From contig NW_023998414.1 in the NCBI RefSeq assembly GCF_014805625.2, positions 7,407,998 through 7,471,997 on the forward strand: a stretch of 64,000 bases of DNA. Direction: 5' to 3'. Made by a program: the position numbers and the translations under genes. Origin of the DNA: Glossina fuscipes (lineage: Eukaryota > Arthropoda > Insecta > Diptera > Glossinidae). The number at the start of each line of letters is the position of its first letter. The first letter of the stretch is position 1. The notes under the pieces were generated by a model. It was not told where the DNA came from and did no database searches. It was given only the letters and a program-made list of their open reading frames with translations. This document shows, piece after piece, positions 60,561 to 64,000 of this stretch.

Positions 60561-60659
60561 TAGTGCTACCGGTGGCCTACTGTAATGTTTTTCTACGCGT
60601 TTTCCGTTAAAAGTGGCAAAAAATACGAAATTTTTTTCATATAATGATATCGTTCATAC

Positions 60660-60845
60660 ATCGTATAATACTTGAAGCGATCGTAAATAGGATGCGATTC
60701 AATTCATTGTCTAACGGACTCGTTCTTTGGCGAGATACCACTACTCTAATGAATTTCATAAGAATATGTTGAAAATTGCGATTTGTATATTGATCAGAAA
60801 AATAAAGACAGATGGACACACAAGTTCAATTCATTCTTTGATTTG
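60660..60845 (-). repeat. dispersed repeat family A, copy 14 (partial)
   Basis: Minus strand: AAGAATGAATTGAACTTGTG, TGTCCATCTGTCTTTATTTT, then ATTTTCAACATATTCTTATG and AAATTCATTAGAGTAG. It lies about 100 bp from copy 13 in opposite orientation. Confidence 0.5.
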
Positions 60846-61247
60846 ATCGTTCATCATGATTATTATTATTAAATTAACTTAAACAAAAAAATATATATAT
60901 ATTTAGAACAAGATTTAATTTAACATCTCTTACAAGTTGTAGGTCTATTGGGATACGTCTATGAAGCGATTATATTGCATTTTTACATTAAATTGGTAAG
61001 CGATAAAGTTTAATCTAAGTGTTATATGAATATTTACGGAGATATATACAAATTATAGTTTTTTACTTATTATCGCCTATGTCAGGCTTATGTCAACATT
61101 GCAAACTTCATCTATGGTCATCAACTAAATAAATTTCCCGTGAACAAGAGACAAGATGAACTTTTCACTTAAACTTTACGGATATTATGAAATCGTGAAA
61201 TTAGTGTTTTTGTTTTTTTTTTTTGTTTTCTTTTTTGTTATTGAGGG
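60846..61247. other. intergenic, no gene seen
   Basis: A/T-rich with a short (TA)n run near 60,892-60,901. Confidence 0.5.
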
Positions 61248-61319
61248 TTGGTAGTATTGCTTTTGACATGTGTGAAAAATTTCTTGTCTATAGATTCAAT
61301 AGTCGTAGAGATATATATG

Positions 61320-61619
61320 GCTTTCTTAACATATAAATGTGAGTTTTTCCATTTTCACTATGCCTGTGAAAGAATGATTTCTGCCTACAAGGACGTCATG
61401 ACAAGCGTTATTGTGAGACATGAGACTTGGATTTACGCATACAATAGAAAAACAACCGGCTAATCGAGTAAACATCGTGCAAAAGGAAAACCAAGATTGA
61501 AAAAACTGCGCCAAAGCGGCTCAATAATCAACGTCATGCTGAAAATTTTCTTCGATTGTCGCGGTGTTGCGGCGGATTATCAATTTCTTTCGCCAGCTCA
61601 AGCCATTCCCAAGGAATAG
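61320..61619 (+). mobile_element. mariner transposase relic (catalytic domain)
   Basis: One frame carries HETWIYAYNRKTTG at 61,419 (the DETWVYGYDPETK block with the catalytic aspartate changed to His), a TAA at 61,461-61,463, and then, still in the same frame, INVMLKIFFDCRGVAADYQF with LSPAQAIPKE and a stop. That is the second catalytic block (FFDxxGxxxxEFL) and the linker after it. Less damaged than the copy at 25,537 because the frame is kept across both blocks, but inactive on two counts. The preceding frame (DVMTSVIVR) extends the match upstream a little. Confidence 0.85.
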
Positions 61620-61699
61620 TATATGAGTTATATGAAGGGTACGGAATTGAAAGAATAAAAAAATAATTTTTATTTTTTTTAATAAATTCATCTTATTTA

Positions 61700-62420
61700 T
61701 TACTCACATTAATATATCATATATAGATCTCTACATCAATTGGCATGACGTTGGAAGAAGCGAACCTTAAATAGGAGTAGATCACACCGGCCAAAAACCG
61801 GGTAGATGCACGGGCAGACAAATTTAAAGAAATTTGCAAATTGACTTTGAGCAAGAATGTGCTCTGACGACTCAAAGTTGTCCCTCGTTTTGGCCTCTCG
61901 GGTTCTCCGTCTCTGGCTGGGGGGAGAGGGAGTGCTAGAGAGTAAGATAGAATAAAAATAGGATAGGCATAGCATAAGAATATGATAGAAATAGAATTAG
62001 AATAGATTAAGATAGAATAGGAATAGATTAAGAATAACATAGGGTAGATTAAGGATACGTAGGTAGGCTAAGGATAGGTTAGGAGTAGGATATAAAATAG
62101 GTCAACTTAGTCGATTTTGAGTCATCGACCGAGCTAGTCGAGTTTTAGTCGTCGACTAAGTTAGTTGCATTGGAGCCTTCGACTTAGAAGGTAATCGCGT
62201 TTAGTCTTAGGTGGAAAGTAAAGTGTAAACGACTAAATTCACAGAATAAAGGTCCCTGCAGCCAATAAATTTCTTGTGTTTCCTTCCCTAGGCCGCTGAG
62301 CTGCCCCAGCCGTAGGAAAGGGACGAAAACGTTCTCACAGTACCTACATTTTAGGTTCTCTGATGAGTACTTCCAGGAGAAATGTCACACTTCGTGTATG
62401 GCTACTCGTTCTGCTGGTGA
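61700..62420. repeat. unclassified G/C-richer patch with short-period TAGAATAGGA-like repeats
   Basis: Starts with a G/C-rich stretch (CTCTGGCTGGGGGGAGAGGG near 61,910), then about 150 bp of degenerate 5-6-bp repetition (GATAGAATAGGAATAG type, 61,940-62,095), then GTCGACTAAGTTAGTTG-like repeats near 62,105-62,175 and a G/C-rich end near 62,290-62,350. It is unlike the surrounding DNA and probably part of a mobile element; no protein motif seen. The minus-strand open frames at 61,717-62,040 are by-products of the repetition. Confidence 0.45.
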
Positions 62421-64000
62421 GAGAAAAATCAAGCTTTTTCAAATATTTTTTTTTTTTTTTTTTTTTTCGTTATCAATACTTATACGCTCGTATCCGATTC
62501 GTATAATTTATAGATACTAAAAATATGTCGATGTATTCAGGATCAGCCTATGGTTTTTAAGCGGGTTGGTCACGTTTGTCATTTACAGAATGACCAGTTA
62601 ACAGTTCCACAATAATATACAACTGCTTAAAGAAGATCTTGAATTGATCGATTGTTATGCACCACGATATATATAAGTAAAAAAACTGCACTATTATTAC
62701 CTGTAAGTTGTAATTGCTCCAGGTGAACCTGTAGGCGAGTTTTTGTAATCGAAAAATTTTTCGAGAGAGAGTTTTTTTTTGGTTATTGGAAAGGAAAATA
62801 CGCAATTTTTTTTTTTTGGAGTTTTTTTAATGGGAGAATTTTAATAAGAAATTCCTCTGGGAAATAACTTTTTCCACTTCAAAAACTATTAAAAAAAAAA
62901 AAACAACAAATTTTTGTCTATGGGAACTTTTGATGTGCTTGTAACTGGCGTACAATGTTGATCAAATATTTAACATTAAGAAAATTATTATTGAAAACGT
63001 TTGTCATGATCAACAAATCATTTTTGTGTTATTCACGACAAAAACTCGATATTATGTTATGCGAGAAGGCGGCCATAAGAAAAAGTGAAAGACATTTTCA
63101 TTGCTAATAATTGAGAAAAGAGAGGAGACTTGCTTTAACTGTTAACTATTATTAATTTAAAAAAAAATTTTTTTTTAAATCTATTATTTATTTATTTTTT
63201 TTAACATTAAATTTTTTCTCATTTCTTAAATTCTTATAATTTTTCTTTTTTAAATTAATTTCCTTTGTATGAGATCCGGGCTAGAATAGATGATCTAAAA
63301 CACCTTCGCTTATCTTTATCAATCCTATCAATCCTATGGACCCACATGTTGTCGGTCCATCTATTTTCGGCGAGCTAGCCCTATTCTCTTACAGAGCCTT
63401 GAAGATATGCTGCAACCTGTGATTTGTAATCGTTCGGGAATCGAGAACTAAGTGGAATGATGTAGGGTTTATAGCCGGCCCAGCCAGAGTGACTTGTAAT
63501 AATTTGCAAAGCTCTCCAATTTCATCAAATTTCTAAGATGGAGATATAATTTCCAGAAATCTAACTTAACTGATTATTATAAGTGATTCATAGGCACGTT
63601 TCAATGACATTGGGTTATGTTAATGATGATGACCGTAAAAATCTAAAGTTGTCTTGCTGAACATACTTCAATTGGTCGGCAATACAGATCTTCTTTTGTA
63701 GATGGTGGACGCCTGCGCTAAATGTCTGTGCCTTACCAAGAAAATCCTGTTGCATACCAGTATTCGCTATTAAATGCCATTTGCTTCTGTTCTTACGCTT
63801 GATTTTCGAAAAAAAAGTCGAATATTGAATATTTAGAAAAATTTCGAAATAAAATCATTTTAATGTTTAGATAGAAATTTATTCGGATTGATAAAATTGT
63901 CCTCGATATCCAATTATTTTCTTATATATATGTTATATATTTATATATGTTCGTAAGAAGCGTCATGCTGGATTCATGCATGCATATATATTAGCCTAGT
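62421..64000. other. intergenic, no gene seen
   Basis: Poly-T tracts at 62,445-62,467 and 62,808-62,817, and A/T runs near 63,158-63,180. The patch 63,270-63,480 is somewhat less A/T-rich but shows no recognisable frame. Confidence 0.5.

Noticed and set aside
1..64000. CRISPR arrays, bacterial operons, riboswitches, rRNA genes.
   Set aside because: None seen; the sequence is eukaryotic nuclear DNA with introns. The TGTCCGTC runs are part of family A, not spaced direct repeats.

Overview
The window is A+T-rich insect nuclear DNA, almost certainly from a higher (schizophoran) fly. The evidence is a recognisable muscle troponin T gene with fly-type features (short GT-AG introns, a mutually exclusive exon pair, a poly-glutamate C-terminal tail), together with very abundant poly-A/T tracts and microsatellites and relics of fly-type transposons (mariner, R1-clade and other non-LTR elements, a probable Polinton/Maverick). 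The dispersed 'TGTCYGTC' repeats point to a calyptrate-like fly, but the genus cannot be read from the sequence.

Region 1 (1-5.75 kb, + strand) is the 3' part of the troponin T gene (upheld/up in Drosophila). It holds a 24-nt micro-exon (289-312), three constitutive-looking exons (2647-3013, 3073-3291, 3397-3570), two alternative exons of identical length and phase (3716-3794 and 5082-5160), and the last exon (5473-5750) with stop codon and poly-Glu tail. The protein start lies upstream of the window. Spliced products would anchor tropomyosin and troponins I and C on the thin filament; the choice between the two alternative exons swaps 26 residues just before the conserved KLPKWFGERPG segment.

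Region 2 (about 5.75-24.8 kb) is intergenic or intronic: candidate poly(A) signals, simple repeats, a non-LTR retrotransposon 3' fragment (8.95-9.16 kb), a mariner helix-turn-helix fragment (11.12-11.26 kb, - strand), a first dispersed-repeat copy and two weak candidate exons (12.4 and 20.0 kb).

Region 3 (24.8-57.5 kb) has one good candidate exon of unknown function (24,838-25,259), a mariner catalytic relic just after it, many copies of a dispersed repeat called 'family A' here, two small secreted-like ORFs on the - strand (33.6-34.6 kb), an R1-clade LINE remnant outside rDNA (42.7-43.4 kb), a degenerate Polinton-type capsid fragment (46.33-46.58 kb), a 17-bp-period tandem array (52.15-52.36 kb) and a pair of related SINE-like repeats (26.5 and 56.7 kb).

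Region 4 (57.5-64 kb) holds candidate + strand exons of an unidentified gene (57,687-57,978; 58,635-58,689; 59,837-60,030), further family A copies, a third mariner relic (61.3-61.6 kb) and an unclassified G+C-richer patch.

Only the troponin T exons and the transposase/reverse-transcriptase relics are certain by recognition. The other exon calls rest on open frames plus splice-site context. No complete novel system was found. The most unusual items are the capsid fragment, the 17-bp array, the exon whose acceptor tract is supplied by a repeat, and the lysine-rich end of the troponin T tail.
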